32,187 nucleotides of DNA, taken from positions 1 to 32,187 of the forward strand of contig NZ_JARXHX010000029.1 in the NCBI RefSeq assembly GCF_031127835.1, given 5' to 3'. Both the position numbers and the translations under genes were made by a program. Under the pieces are notes generated by a model that did no database searches, was not told where the DNA came from, and saw nothing but the letters and a program-made list of their open reading frames with translations. This document shows, piece after piece, positions 16,890 to 27,060 of the stretch; positions within the stretch are counted from its first letter, which is position 1, and each line of letters opens with the position of its first letter. The stretch comes from Pelagicoccus sp. SDUM812002. Lineage in GTDB: Bacteria; Verrucomicrobiota; Verrucomicrobiia; Opitutales; Opitutaceae.

Positions 16890-17864
16890 TTATGCTCCAG
16901 ACGGTTGTGGCATTTCCACCATTTCGTCGGCCGGTGGCTTCTCGAGAAGTCGGTAGTTGGGAACGAAAAAGGGGTGAAGTACGTCGGGCGCCTCGGCTCG
17001 AGGCAGCATTTGGTCTGGTCGGGCTCCGGAATCGATCCACCATTTGATGACATCGATCTCCGCTTGAGTCAGCTGTGGCTCGTCTTCGGGAGGCATGTGG
17101 TCTTCGTCGTCGAGAGGATACTCGAGGAGTTCGACCAGCAAGCTGTTGAAAGAGTCTCCCGGCTCGATGCACTCTCCAAAGTCGCCGCCGCGCATGGCTG
17201 CTTCGAAACTGTCGAGGCGAAGTTTGCCTTTCTTCTTTTCCTCTCCGTGGCAGGAGACGCATTTGGCGTCCATGATTGGCTGGATGATCTCGAGGTACGG
17301 GTTGAAGGGGTCGCCTGGTTCCGCTAGGAGTCCGTAGTTGTCCGATGGGGACGGTTTGTCTTTCCAAGGAGCGGCGGCGAAGGGGTCCCCGTGAACAATC
17401 ACTCCGCCCGGGTGGCTGGCTACAACGAGGGAGATGGAAATGGCGATCAGGGATAAGAGTCTTAACAAGGTGTGTTTCTTGAGCTCGTTGATGGCGAGAG
17501 TGGACCAGCAGATTGAGGTGAAAATTCCTGCGGCCCAGAGGTGGTCAGAAAGGAGTTCGCGGTCGTATCCGCCTTCCTCCCCCAGAAGGTATCCGGTGGA
17601 GAATGACGCCGTGGCGCTGAGCGCGGTGAGCAGCCAAATGAAATTGCGCGTACTCAGGTCGGTTTTCCTGCCAATGAAACTCCCCAGTTCCAAGGCAAGC
17701 AGGGCGGCGATCATTCCGATGGGGAGGTGAAGGATCAGGGGGTGAAAGCTGGCTATGAACGGAGTCCAAGGGGAACTCGCCTGTTCGCCTGCTTCGAAGA
17801 GCAGGGGAGCAGCTGCGAAGATTGCAGCGAGGAGGAGGTAGATGGAGGCAGCAATGCGAGTCAT
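16890..17864 (-). CDS. Membrane protein with DUF2231-like domain and C-terminal cytochrome c (PSCyt1-like) domain
   Basis: From ATG 17864 the product has 324 residues. A first hydrophobic segment ('ASIYLLLAAIFAAAPLLF') is followed by 'FHPLILHLPIGMIAALLALE', typical of DUF2231 membrane domains with conserved histidines. Three further hydrophobic segments follow. The C-terminal half carries one c-type haem site, 'CVSCH' (C202, C205, H206), then 'GKLRLDSFEAAMRGGD' and 'HMPPEDEPQLTQAEI'. These are hallmarks of the Planctomycete/Verrucomicrobia cytochrome c class, whose distal Met is probably the one in 'HMPPE'. It probably acts in electron transfer at the outer face of the cytoplasmic membrane; partner unknown. 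The frame can be extended to TTG 17939, but the ATG lies right before the first membrane segment. Confidence 0.85.
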   Translation of the reverse strand: MTRIAASIYLLLAAIFAAAPLLFEAGEQASSPWTPFIASFHPLILHLPIGMIAALLALELGSFIGRKTDLSTRNFIWLLTALSATASFSTGYLLGEEGGYDRELLSDHLWAAGIFTSICWSTLAINELKKHTLLRLLSLIAISISLVVASHPGGVIVHGDPFAAAPWKDKPSPSDNYGLLAEPGDPFNPYLEIIQPIMDAKCVSCHGEEKKKGKLRLDSFEAAMRGGDFGECIEPGDSFNSLLVELLEYPLDDEDHMPPEDEPQLTQAEIDVIKWWIDSGARPDQMLPRAEAPDVLHPFFVPNYRLLEKPPADEMVEMPQPSGA

Positions 17865-18057
17865 AGTTTGCGTCGTAAGGGGGCGGATCGTTCCGCATAG
17901 CTGAATCGTAGACGGCAGTTCATGCAAGAAAGTCCGCAATTCGCCTGCTTTTTCGAGGTGATTCGATTTTCGGCGAGTGTGAGATTTGAAACATATGTTT
18001 CGACGGACACATTTTTGCTGGCTCGCAAAGAGAGAGGGCTATTTTGTTCGGCCCACT

Positions 18058-18480
18058 ATGGATTCTCAACTTGGGCCCGATCAAAGACACAGCCGCATAC
18101 GCCTTTGGTGGCCGGCGTTCGCCTTGATAGTGACATTGATCGGTAGTTCGCATCTATCAGGCAAACCCGGGGCGCCGGATATCGAGAATTTTGACAAGGT
18201 TGCTCACTTCTTTGTTTTTGGCCTAATGGGTACGCTTTTCTTCAGGAGCGTGCCTCTGAGCTTCTGGTCGCATCGTCGTTGGGTTTTGGCATGGTTGGGG
18301 GTGCTGGCTTATGCGGTGACCGACGAATGGCTCCAGTATTACAATCCGGATCGCAGTTTCGATCCTTGGGATTGGGTCGCAGATGGAATGGGCTCTATAC
18401 TGGCGATATTCTTGTACCGGCATTGGCGATGGTACCGACGGCTTTTGGAATTTAACTTCGCACGTCTGCTTGCCAAGTAG
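18058..18480 (+). CDS. VanZ-like family membrane protein
   Basis: The product has 140 residues with four likely membrane segments: 'WWPAFALIVTLIGSSH', 'KVAHFFVFGLMGTLFF', 'WVLAWLGVLAYAVTDEW' and 'VADGMGSILAIFLY'. The motifs 'DKVAHFFVFG' and 'TDEWLQYYNPDRSFDPWDWV' are the conserved polar signature of the VanZ-like family. VanZ itself gives low-level teicoplanin resistance in enterococci, but most bacterial homologues have no known role. ATG 18058 fits the usual family length; ATG 17995 in the same frame would add 21 polar residues. It stops 27 bases before ligA and may be co-transcribed with it. Confidence 0.8.
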   Translation: MDSQLGPDQRHSRIRLWWPAFALIVTLIGSSHLSGKPGAPDIENFDKVAHFFVFGLMGTLFFRSVPLSFWSHRRWVLAWLGVLAYAVTDEWLQYYNPDRSFDPWDWVADGMGSILAIFLYRHWRWYRRLLEFNFARLLAK

Positions 18481-20517
<2,037 letters not shown>

Positions 20518-20675
20518 GGAGTTGCCTTCTCGAACGCACCCTAAGTATGTTGGCTGCCCTCGCGGGAATTACTTGGAACTGCCCCTCCGTTGTTGGTAAC
20601 TTTATTTTAACTGCCCTTGATTTTTAGTAGAACTTGCAGAGTTCGATTGATATCCGTCTCTGTACATAATTGGAT
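20518..20675. other. Intergenic region between ligA and the protease gene pair
   Basis: These 158 bases contain no gene I can support and no convincing terminator. The phrase AACTGCCC occurs twice about 30 bases apart. The stretch just before ATG 20676 is A/T-rich and likely holds a promoter, but no clear -35/-10 pair with standard spacing was found. Confidence 0.4.
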
Positions 20676-21311
20676 ATGAAGAGAAATAGAGCCGTTGCAA
20701 TTAGCGTGTTGTTATTGGCCGTCGCTTGGGGAGGCGGCCTTTGGCTGTTGAAAGATACGGAGCGCTCCCCTGTTGATCGACCTCTGCAGGGAGGAGAAAA
20801 TGGGGAGCTCGAGCAAACGGGGCAAGCTCTCGAACGAGATAAATCCTCTGCCACCATCGAGGCTCAGTCCGTGCCAGGGAATCGGTCCGAAATCGAGGCG
20901 ATTCAGATTCGTGCTGTCTCTTCTTTGCCGCTTGAAGAAGGCCACACCCACCGCTTAGGGCTGTGGTTGGGGGCTTTGGATCCGGCGCCAACTCTTTGGA
21001 ATCCACGTTCGGTCGAAGGCCGAGACGGCCTAGAGTTTCGTCTGACGACTCCAGATGGCGAGGAGCACGAGCTCACGTTTGATCGCTTTTCGAGATTTGG
21101 GCCTCGCAAGGGCACCTACTCGGGAGAAATTCGTTCTACTGCGGCATCCCAGGCTGTTTTCAGTTTTGTGAACGATGCTGTGGTGGCGACGCTGCGTTTC
21201 CCGGATCAGCAGATTGCGTGGGAGATCCGGAATCAAGGTGAGGGAGTCCAGCTATTCGAGAAGGTCGATTTGAGCAAATTGAAGTCCTGCAGGGCGTGCC
21301 GCCGTGAGTGA
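20676..21311 (+). CDS. Small membrane-anchored or exported protein resembling a metalloprotease propeptide
   Basis: From ATG 20676 the product has 211 residues. It opens with a positive N-terminus and a hydrophobic segment ('MKRNRAVAISVLLLAVAWGG'), either a signal peptide or an anchor. The rest has a propeptide-like pattern: 'HRLGLWLGALDPAPTLW', 'LRLTTPDGEEHELTFDRF'-like strands, 'GTYSGEIRS', 'ATLRFPDQQIAWEIRNQG' and a final 'VDLSKLKSC'. In single-chain bacterial reprolysin-like proteases such a region precedes the catalytic domain. Here it stops at TGA 21309-21311, overlapping the GTG start of the protease gene by 8 bases, so the two are probably translationally coupled. A chaperone/inhibitor role towards the protease is inferred. 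TTG 20670 would add only two residues. Confidence 0.75.
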   Translation: MKRNRAVAISVLLLAVAWGGGLWLLKDTERSPVDRPLQGGENGELEQTGQALERDKSSATIEAQSVPGNRSEIEAIQIRAVSSLPLEEGHTHRLGLWLGALDPAPTLWNPRSVEGRDGLEFRLTTPDGEEHELTFDRFSRFGPRKGTYSGEIRSTAASQAVFSFVNDAVVATLRFPDQQIAWEIRNQGEGVQLFEKVDLSKLKSCRACRRE

Positions 21312-24300
21312 TCACGTTGTCCGGATACCAGCGGTATGTCGTTGTTTGTTCCTACTGCTACTATCGCAGTTAGGGACAAGTCTAGCCCGCAGTGAAGCTC
21401 TGGTGCTCGACCTTCTCATTGTCTACACAACCTCGCTCGAAGAGGTTTACGGCGGCTACGACGGAGTGGAAGCTCTGGTGCAGAGCTCTGTGGTGACCAG
21501 CAACGAGGCGTTCAGCAATAGTGGCATCGACCTCTCGCTCAGGCTGGTTGGCTTGCGAAGCGTCGACTACGATGAGGACAAAACGAATATGGACGTCGAC
21601 CTCAATCACCTTCGTCTACGCGATGGCGTGATGGACGAAGTTCTTGAATGGCGGGACAATATGGGGGCGGACCTAGTCTATCTTTTCCGCGGCGACAATC
21701 CTTCTATAGATCACATAGGTAGCGCGTATCTGCTCCGTGAGACAAACGGGGCTCCGAACTTCGGGTTTGGGGTCGTTTCCGGACAGTATGCGATTAGCGA
21801 TCTTGTTCTCCAGCATGAGATTGGTCACAACCTCGGGGCAGCTCACGATCCTGACAACGCGGATGGGCCGGGATTGTTTCCCTATTCGTACGGGCATCGT
21901 TTTGGACCTCCAAATTCGCCGCGCCGCTTTCGCTCGGTCATGGCGTATGCCCCTGGAGCGGAGGTGAACTACTTTTCTGGGCCGGATGTCTTTTTCGATG
22001 GTTTCGCTACGGGAGCCGAACAGGCCGATAATGCCCGCACATTGCGTCAAACAGCTTCAGCGATTGCGAACTACCGTGGAAGTCGCCCGATCAAGCCCGC
22101 AGCTAACGCTGGTCCGGACTGCGAGGTGGACGACCTGGACAACGACGGACGCGGCGTCGTGCAGCTCGATGGTAGCCGCAGTCGTTCGCTGGATGAAATT
22201 GTCAGGTGGAGGTGGACCTGGAGTGGAGGTTCGGCCGAAGGTGAAACTGTGGAGATCCAGCTGCCGGTGGGAACCCATGAAGTTCAATTGGCGGTCACGA
22301 ACCAATCCGCGCAAAGCCATTCCGATTCGGTGGAGATCACGGTCGATTCGTTCTCGCCGATCGTCCGGACCTTTTCCGGTCACGACCGTTTGTTTGTGTT
22401 GAGGAAAAATGGGAAACTGTACGCCGCCGGGAGAAATATCGATGCGACTCTCGGCATCGAGAATTACGGTTCTCGGTTGACGCGATTCGAGAGAGTTCCC
22501 CTAGACGGCGTGGTAGAGGTCGCAACTGCGGAATATCATACCTTGTTTCGCCTCGAGAACGGAGCCGTCTACGCGAGCGGCTCGAATCCGAACGGTGCTT
22601 TGGGGATCGGAGAAAACAAATATTTTGCAGATCTCGAGAAGGTCTTCGACTCTGGAATCGTCTCCATCGCAACCGCATTCGCTTTTAGCCTTTTTGTGGA
22701 CGAAGACGGGCGCGTCTTCGGAAGCGGATCAGATTGGCCCGGCGTTTTTGGAATCCCTCCGGGTAATTTCTACTATTCACCTACCTTGATCTTTCCCTCT
22801 GATGCCAAGAAGGCAGTGGCGGGAAGTGACTTCTCCGCCATTCTCAAAAAAGACGGAACGCTCTGGGCCTCTGGTGAGATTCTTCGGTACGCCGAGCCGG
22901 AACTTCGTTCCAGCGAACATGCGAAATTCCACCAGATAGGCGGTAGTGGATTTGTGGATATCGCTGCGGGGCAGCGGCATCTCGCGGCGCTTGCGTCCGA
23001 CGGGAGCGTTTGGACAACTGGGGCGGCGGGCTCCGGTCAATTGGGGAGCGGTAATACAGACAGTGAGCAATACGGTTTCTTAAAGGTATTGGGTGCGGGG
23101 GCTAGGGCCATCCAGTCCGGACCGTTCGCGACCTTCATCACTCTTCAGGACGGCTCAATCGTGGGGGCGGGAAATTACCTGCCGACTCAGTTCTTATTGT
23201 ATCCAGAAGATCAATATAGCTTTGTTCCGCTTTTTAGAGGACGCGCTACGCAGCTCAGCTCTGGAACGGACTATGGGGCAGTTCTTCTCAAAGACGGTTC
23301 CTTGTGGGCGATGGGATCGAATCAATATGGTCAATTTGGTCTTGGGCTCCATGGAGACATTTATTCTTCGCTCAACAAGATTTCCCCCACGACTAATTCA
23401 CTATTCGAAAACCTTCCTCCGACGCCGCTTGGGAAGGTATCTGGATTTGCGATCGACTTCGACGGCGATGGTTTTGCCAAGGTGCAATTCGACAGCTCGC
23501 AGTCTTATGATGATTGGTCGATCGCTTCCTACAAATGGACTTGGCCGGAGGGGTCGAGCGAGTTGGCGAATCCGGAAGTTATTCTCGCCACTGGCACGGT
23601 GCCGATCACGCTTGAGTTGACGGATGACAATGGTGTTTCCGCGAGCCAGAACTTCACGGTTGAGGTGAAGCCACTTACGCCGGTTAGCCAAGTTTTGGCT
23701 TTGGAGAACCGTATCTTGCTCATCAAAGAGGACGGGTCGCTGTGGGGAATTGGTCACAACTATTACAATGCGTTTGGAATCGATCAGGCTAGGAGTCGCT
23801 TCGACGTTTTTGAACCACTCTTCGATGAGGGTGTCGTGCAAGTCGCAGGTGGTGAAAACCACACCTTAGTCTTGATGGAAGACGGTTCGCTTTGGGGTGG
23901 AGGCTCGAACGCGGCTGGCCAACTAGGTCTCGAGTCCACCGGCGAGTTTTCGATGAAGCAAATCTGGCCAAGTGGTGTTGTGGAGATCTCGGCTGGATCG
24001 CATAACAGTATCTTCCTGCTCGAGGACGGAACTGCAATGGGGATGGGCTCCATCTATTCGGGGCAAGCTGGAAGTTCTCAAGAGCTAGTCCCTCGTATTC
24101 TCCGCGGCTCGGACGTCGTCCAAGTGCTGGCATCCGACCGGTTTAGCGCTTTGTTGCTCGAGGATGGTAGCGTCTGGGTGTTCGATTCGCCCTTTTCCAA
24201 CCCTAGGCCAGAGAGAGTGCTGGTGGCAGGCGTCAGTCAATTATGCAGCATTGGAGACAAGACGCTCTTCTACCAAAAGAGTGATGGGTCGTATTCGGCC

Positions 24301-26568
24301 ATCACTAAAGATTCGAATTTGATAACGGTAGGTGACTTCTATTTTGGCCCAAACTCGAATCCGCTGAAGTTTTTCGGGGAGCATTTTCGCGATATCTCTG
24401 CCTCTGGTGACCAGGTTGTGGCGATAGATGACGACGGACGTAGTGTTGGCACTCCCATAAATCGCGGAGACGAATATTCGAAAGTCCTGGTTGCCGGTGA
24501 ACTCGACGAGCATTTCGCCAGCGACGTTCTCTCCGTTTCCATCAGCGAATCGTATCGGGTCTTTCTCCTCGAAGATGGCTCTGCTTGGGTGGCCGAAACT
24601 TGGTCTGGTTATTATGCGAGACACCTCGATCAGGTCTCAAAACCGACTCCGCTTTTCAAGATAGCCAATGGAAGTCGCTCTCGCGAAAACAAGCCGCCGA
24701 TTGCAGCGGTGGACGTTCCAGATACTTATTACGATTTCATCGAGAAAGGAGGCTCCTTGGTTTCACTGGATGGTTCACCATCGAGCGATGACCGCTCTAT
24801 CGCCGTATGGGAGTGGACATGGGGAGACCAGATTGCGTACGGCCGAGTCTCGACACAATATTTTCCGATTGGCGATACCACGGTAAGCTTGCTGGTGACA
24901 GACTACGACGGGGCTAGCGACTTCACGACTTTTACAGTATCCGTCCGAGACGACCAGCCAATTGCTGCCCTTTCCGGAGAGGTGGTTGTCTTAGAAAATG
25001 GACAGGCGTATTCATCCCACCCCACTCGCCACGCAGCCGATGATCTAGCTTCGGTCCAAAGCTATTTTGGCAAAACCATTGTGATCGATAAAAGCGGAGG
25101 CGTTTGGGTTGCCGGATCGAATTATCACGGCGAACTTGGACTCGGTTACATTAGTAGCAGTAGGTCCCCGTTCACTAAAGTGTTCGAAAGCGGAGCGGTC
25201 GACGCTGCTATAGGAGCGAGTAGTCTCTATGTCGTGATGGAAGACGGTTCCTTGTGGTCTACTGAAAATCGTGGGCTGGTGGCTGAAAGCCAATACCCAG
25301 ATCCCAGCGAGAAAACGTGGGCTCGCATCCGTGATTCGGAAGTGAAGCAAGTAGAGGCTTACGACGACCTGGTTCTTTATCTGGAAAAGAACGGGTCCGT
25401 ATGGGCATATGGATACAACAATATTGCCAAGCTAGGACCTTATTCCTACGGCGAATTGATACCGCCCGATGAACCCTACCGACTCATGTCTAGTGGGGTG
25501 GAAGAACTCTATTTGGGAGCGGGAACTGTGCTCGTCGTAAAGAAGGATCGAAGCCTGTGGGGGATGGGAAACAGTCAAGCGGGCGAATTGGGTGCGCCTG
25601 GCTATTTCGTAGAGGATCTCGTGAAGCTCTCGCCTGGACCAGTCAGCAAGGTGGCGATAGGCGATAAACTAAACGCTTGGTTGCTCGAAGACGGCTCGCT
25701 CTGGGGAATTGGCGATTGGATCGGGTTTCAAGGACATGGATTCGAGCCTAGGTCACTACCCGTTCGTGGGAGACCCCTCCTGTTCGCTGACGTAGCCGAC
25801 TTTAGTCTCGTTGGGTCGCAGATTCTGGCGCTGAGAAACGATGGGAAGCTGTACATCGCAGGTTATGGGACTTTCAACGAACACCTTCCCCAAGACGAGT
25901 GGAGCGGTCCCTATTGGAAACCGCTTAATGATAAGTCGAATAAGCGAGGTGTATTGCCTCCTATTGCCGATGCAGGACCGGATTTGGAAATTTATGCAAG
26001 CGGAGAGTGGAGCTACGTCATCTTGGATGGGTCGCTATCGACGGATGATTGGGCGATCGCAAAATGGAAGTGGAAAATCGATGGCTACGTTTCTGATGAG
26101 CGCCGGGTCGGCTTACAAATTTCGGAAGGCGAGTACCTTGTAGAGCTATGGGTCGAGGACGAGTTTGGTCAGGAATCCTTTGATACGATGACTCTCACGG
26201 TTCTGAGCGGATCACAGGACCAAGCAGCCCTCCAAAGGTATTTTACCAAAGATCAAATCGACGATATGCTTGATCCTTCCCATTCAGACTTCGATGGGGA
26301 CGGATTTTCAAACAAGGACGAACTCCGGCTCGACACCAATCCCAATGACGCCCGATCACGACCGAAGCTCTCCTTAGTACGCAAGCGCGGCCAAGCGCAT
26401 CTGCTTCTAAGTGGAACCAGCCGTGCTTGGCTTCTCAAAGTGTACTATTCCCATGATCTTGAAACGTGGACCGAAGTGGGTTCAGTCCGCAAAGCGCTGC
26501 AGGGTTTGGAACTGACCGATGATTTCACGGTGCCGATATTTTTCCGTATCGGGCTGCCCGCCGAATAG
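21304..26568 (+). CDS. Giant secreted reprolysin-like zinc metalloprotease with PKD and RCC1 repeats
   Basis: The protein has 1754 residues. The GTG start is followed by a signal peptide ('AVCRCLFLLLLSQLGTSLA', residues 10-28), which supports this start. The catalytic domain (about 31-255) has 'LDLLIVYTTS', the zinc site HEIGHNLGAAHD at 171-182 and a Met-turn 'SVMAYAP' near 212. Four PKD domains (about 260-350, 700-790, 1130-1220 and 1550-1635, each with a 'LDGS' or 'FDSS' and 'WTW' or 'WKW' signature) alternate with three RCC1/alpha-tubulin-suppressor-like blocks of 330-350 residues. These blocks are full of 'LLEDGSLWGIG'-type units and are probably seven-bladed propellers. An acidic EF-hand-like motif ('SDFDGDGFSNKDE') and a beta domain ending 'FFRIGLPAE' close it. 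Extracellular or surface proteolysis is inferred; the target is unknown. Confidence 0.9.
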   Translation: MSDHVVRIPAVCRCLFLLLLSQLGTSLARSEALVLDLLIVYTTSLEEVYGGYDGVEALVQSSVVTSNEAFSNSGIDLSLRLVGLRSVDYDEDKTNMDVDLNHLRLRDGVMDEVLEWRDNMGADLVYLFRGDNPSIDHIGSAYLLRETNGAPNFGFGVVSGQYAISDLVLQHEIGHNLGAAHDPDNADGPGLFPYSYGHRFGPPNSPRRFRSVMAYAPGAEVNYFSGPDVFFDGFATGAEQADNARTLRQTASAIANYRGSRPIKPAANAGPDCEVDDLDNDGRGVVQLDGSRSRSLDEIVRWRWTWSGGSAEGETVEIQLPVGTHEVQLAVTNQSAQSHSDSVEITVDSFSPIVRTFSGHDRLFVLRKNGKLYAAGRNIDATLGIENYGSRLTRFERVPLDGVVEVATAEYHTLFRLENGAVYASGSNPNGALGIGENKYFADLEKVFDSGIVSIATAFAFSLFVDEDGRVFGSGSDWPGVFGIPPGNFYYSPTLIFPSDAKKAVAGSDFSAILKKDGTLWASGEILRYAEPELRSSEHAKFHQIGGSGFVDIAAGQRHLAALASDGSVWTTGAAGSGQLGSGNTDSEQYGFLKVLGAGARAIQSGPFATFITLQDGSIVGAGNYLPTQFLLYPEDQYSFVPLFRGRATQLSSGTDYGAVLLKDGSLWAMGSNQYGQFGLGLHGDIYSSLNKISPTTNSLFENLPPTPLGKVSGFAIDFDGDGFAKVQFDSSQSYDDWSIASYKWTWPEGSSELANPEVILATGTVPITLELTDDNGVSASQNFTVEVKPLTPVSQVLALENRILLIKEDGSLWGIGHNYYNAFGIDQARSRFDVFEPLFDEGVVQVAGGENHTLVLMEDGSLWGGGSNAAGQLGLESTGEFSMKQIWPSGVVEISAGSHNSIFLLEDGTAMGMGSIYSGQAGSSQELVPRILRGSDVVQVLASDRFSALLLEDGSVWVFDSPFSNPRPERVLVAGVSQLCSIGDKTLFYQKSDGSYSAITKDSNLITVGDFYFGPNSNPLKFFGEHFRDISASGDQVVAIDDDGRSVGTPINRGDEYSKVLVAGELDEHFASDVLSVSISESYRVFLLEDGSAWVAETWSGYYARHLDQVSKPTPLFKIANGSRSRENKPPIAAVDVPDTYYDFIEKGGSLVSLDGSPSSDDRSIAVWEWTWGDQIAYGRVSTQYFPIGDTTVSLLVTDYDGASDFTTFTVSVRDDQPIAALSGEVVVLENGQAYSSHPTRHAADDLASVQSYFGKTIVIDKSGGVWVAGSNYHGELGLGYISSSRSPFTKVFESGAVDAAIGASSLYVVMEDGSLWSTENRGLVAESQYPDPSEKTWARIRDSEVKQVEAYDDLVLYLEKNGSVWAYGYNNIAKLGPYSYGELIPPDEPYRLMSSGVEELYLGAGTVLVVKKDRSLWGMGNSQAGELGAPGYFVEDLVKLSPGPVSKVAIGDKLNAWLLEDGSLWGIGDWIGFQGHGFEPRSLPVRGRPLLFADVADFSLVGSQILALRNDGKLYIAGYGTFNEHLPQDEWSGPYWKPLNDKSNKRGVLPPIADAGPDLEIYASGEWSYVILDGSLSTDDWAIAKWKWKIDGYVSDERRVGLQISEGEYLVELWVEDEFGQESFDTMTLTVLSGSQDQAALQRYFTKDQIDDMLDPSHSDFDGDGFSNKDELRLDTNPNDARSRPKLSLVRKRGQAHLLLSGTSRAWLLKVYYSHDLETWTEVGSVRKALQGLELTDDFTVPIFFRIGLPAE

Positions 26569-26581
26569 GAACTCTGGAGAG

Positions 26582-26603
26582 CGGGTACGAGGACTTTGAC
26601 CCG
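26582..26603 (+). terminator. Weak stem-loop after the metalloprotease gene
   Basis: CGGGT (26582-26586) can pair with ACCCG (26599-26603) across a 12-base loop, 13 bases after the stop codon, and is followed by TTTCGTC rather than a T-run. It is the only hairpin I see in the 74-base gap before arsR. A terminator function is possible but weakly supported. Confidence 0.25.
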
Positions 26604-26616
26604 TTTCGTCGCGCAG

Positions 26617-26644
26617 TTGGGATTGACTGAATATTCTCTATAAT
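26617..26644 (+). promoter_or_regulatory. arsR promoter with palindromic GAATATTC operator candidate
   Basis: TATAAT (26639-26644) is a perfect -10, with TTGGGA (26617-26622) 16 bases upstream as -35. Between them lies the palindrome GAATATTC (26629-26636), which shares TGAATAT with the inverted repeat upstream of arsD and is a plausible ArsR binding site. The -10 overlaps the first in-frame ATG (26643), so if real, translation would start at ATG 26661 from a very short leader. Confidence 0.45.
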
Positions 26645-27029
26645 GGATATCAATGAGCCTATGGACTGCGTTTCGATCTACAAGAGCCTGGCCGAGGAAT
26701 CTCGTCTGCGCATTTTGAACCTTTTGCGGAAGGGGCCGCTTTGCGTTTGTCATGTCCAAGAGGCTTTGCAGATGCCACAGCCGAAGGTTTCGAAACAATT
26801 GGCCTACTTGAAGAAGCATGGCTTATTGGATTCGCGTCGCCACAACAATTGGACCATTTATGAAATAGCTGCGGCGGACGAGTCGCTCTTCGCGGCGAAC
26901 CTAAGAGAATTGGAACGCGTATTTGCGGAAGGTATGTTTCGTGATGATGCGAATCGTCTAGATAAGTTGGATACAAGTATCGCTTGCGTACAGCGTGACG
27001 ATGCCTGCTGCGAGGGAGAGTGCTGCTGA
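26643..27029 (+). CDS. arsR: ArsR-family metalloregulatory repressor
   Basis: The product has 128 residues with a winged helix-turn-helix ('MDCVSIYKSLAEESRLRILN', 'MPQPKVSKQLAYLKKHGLL', then the wing 'RRHNNWTIYEI'). C34 and C36 in 'LCVCHV' sit where the classical ArsR 'ELCVCDL' As(III)/Sb(III) site lies. The C-terminus adds more cysteines ('DDACCEGECC'). The protein should repress the ars genes and release DNA when arsenite binds. Unusually, it is not upstream of the operon but convergent with it, beyond sulP. ATG 26643 gives the full frame; ATG 26661 is preferred if the TATAAT at 26639-26644 is used. Confidence 0.92.
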   Translation: MDINEPMDCVSIYKSLAEESRLRILNLLRKGPLCVCHVQEALQMPQPKVSKQLAYLKKHGLLDSRRHNNWTIYEIAAADESLFAANLRELERVFAEGMFRDDANRLDKLDTSIACVQRDDACCEGECC

Positions 27030-27035
27030 GGGGCT

Positions 27036-27052
27036 GGCGACGCGAAGTCGCC
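27036..27052. terminator. Hairpin between the convergent arsR and sulP genes
   Basis: GGCGAC (27036-27041) and GTCGCC (27047-27052) form a perfect 6-bp GC-rich stem with a GCGAA loop, in the 31-base gap between the arsR stop (27029) and the sulP stop (27061). Being symmetric it could end transcription from both sides. There is no T-run, so efficiency is uncertain. Confidence 0.5.
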
Positions 27053-27060
27053 CTGCTAGG

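Noticed and set aside
16711-17367. Minus-strand frame extending past the cytochrome gene stop
   Set aside because: It has no plausible start outside the cytochrome gene and is Arg/Ser-rich in the overlapping part, as expected from a frame shadow.
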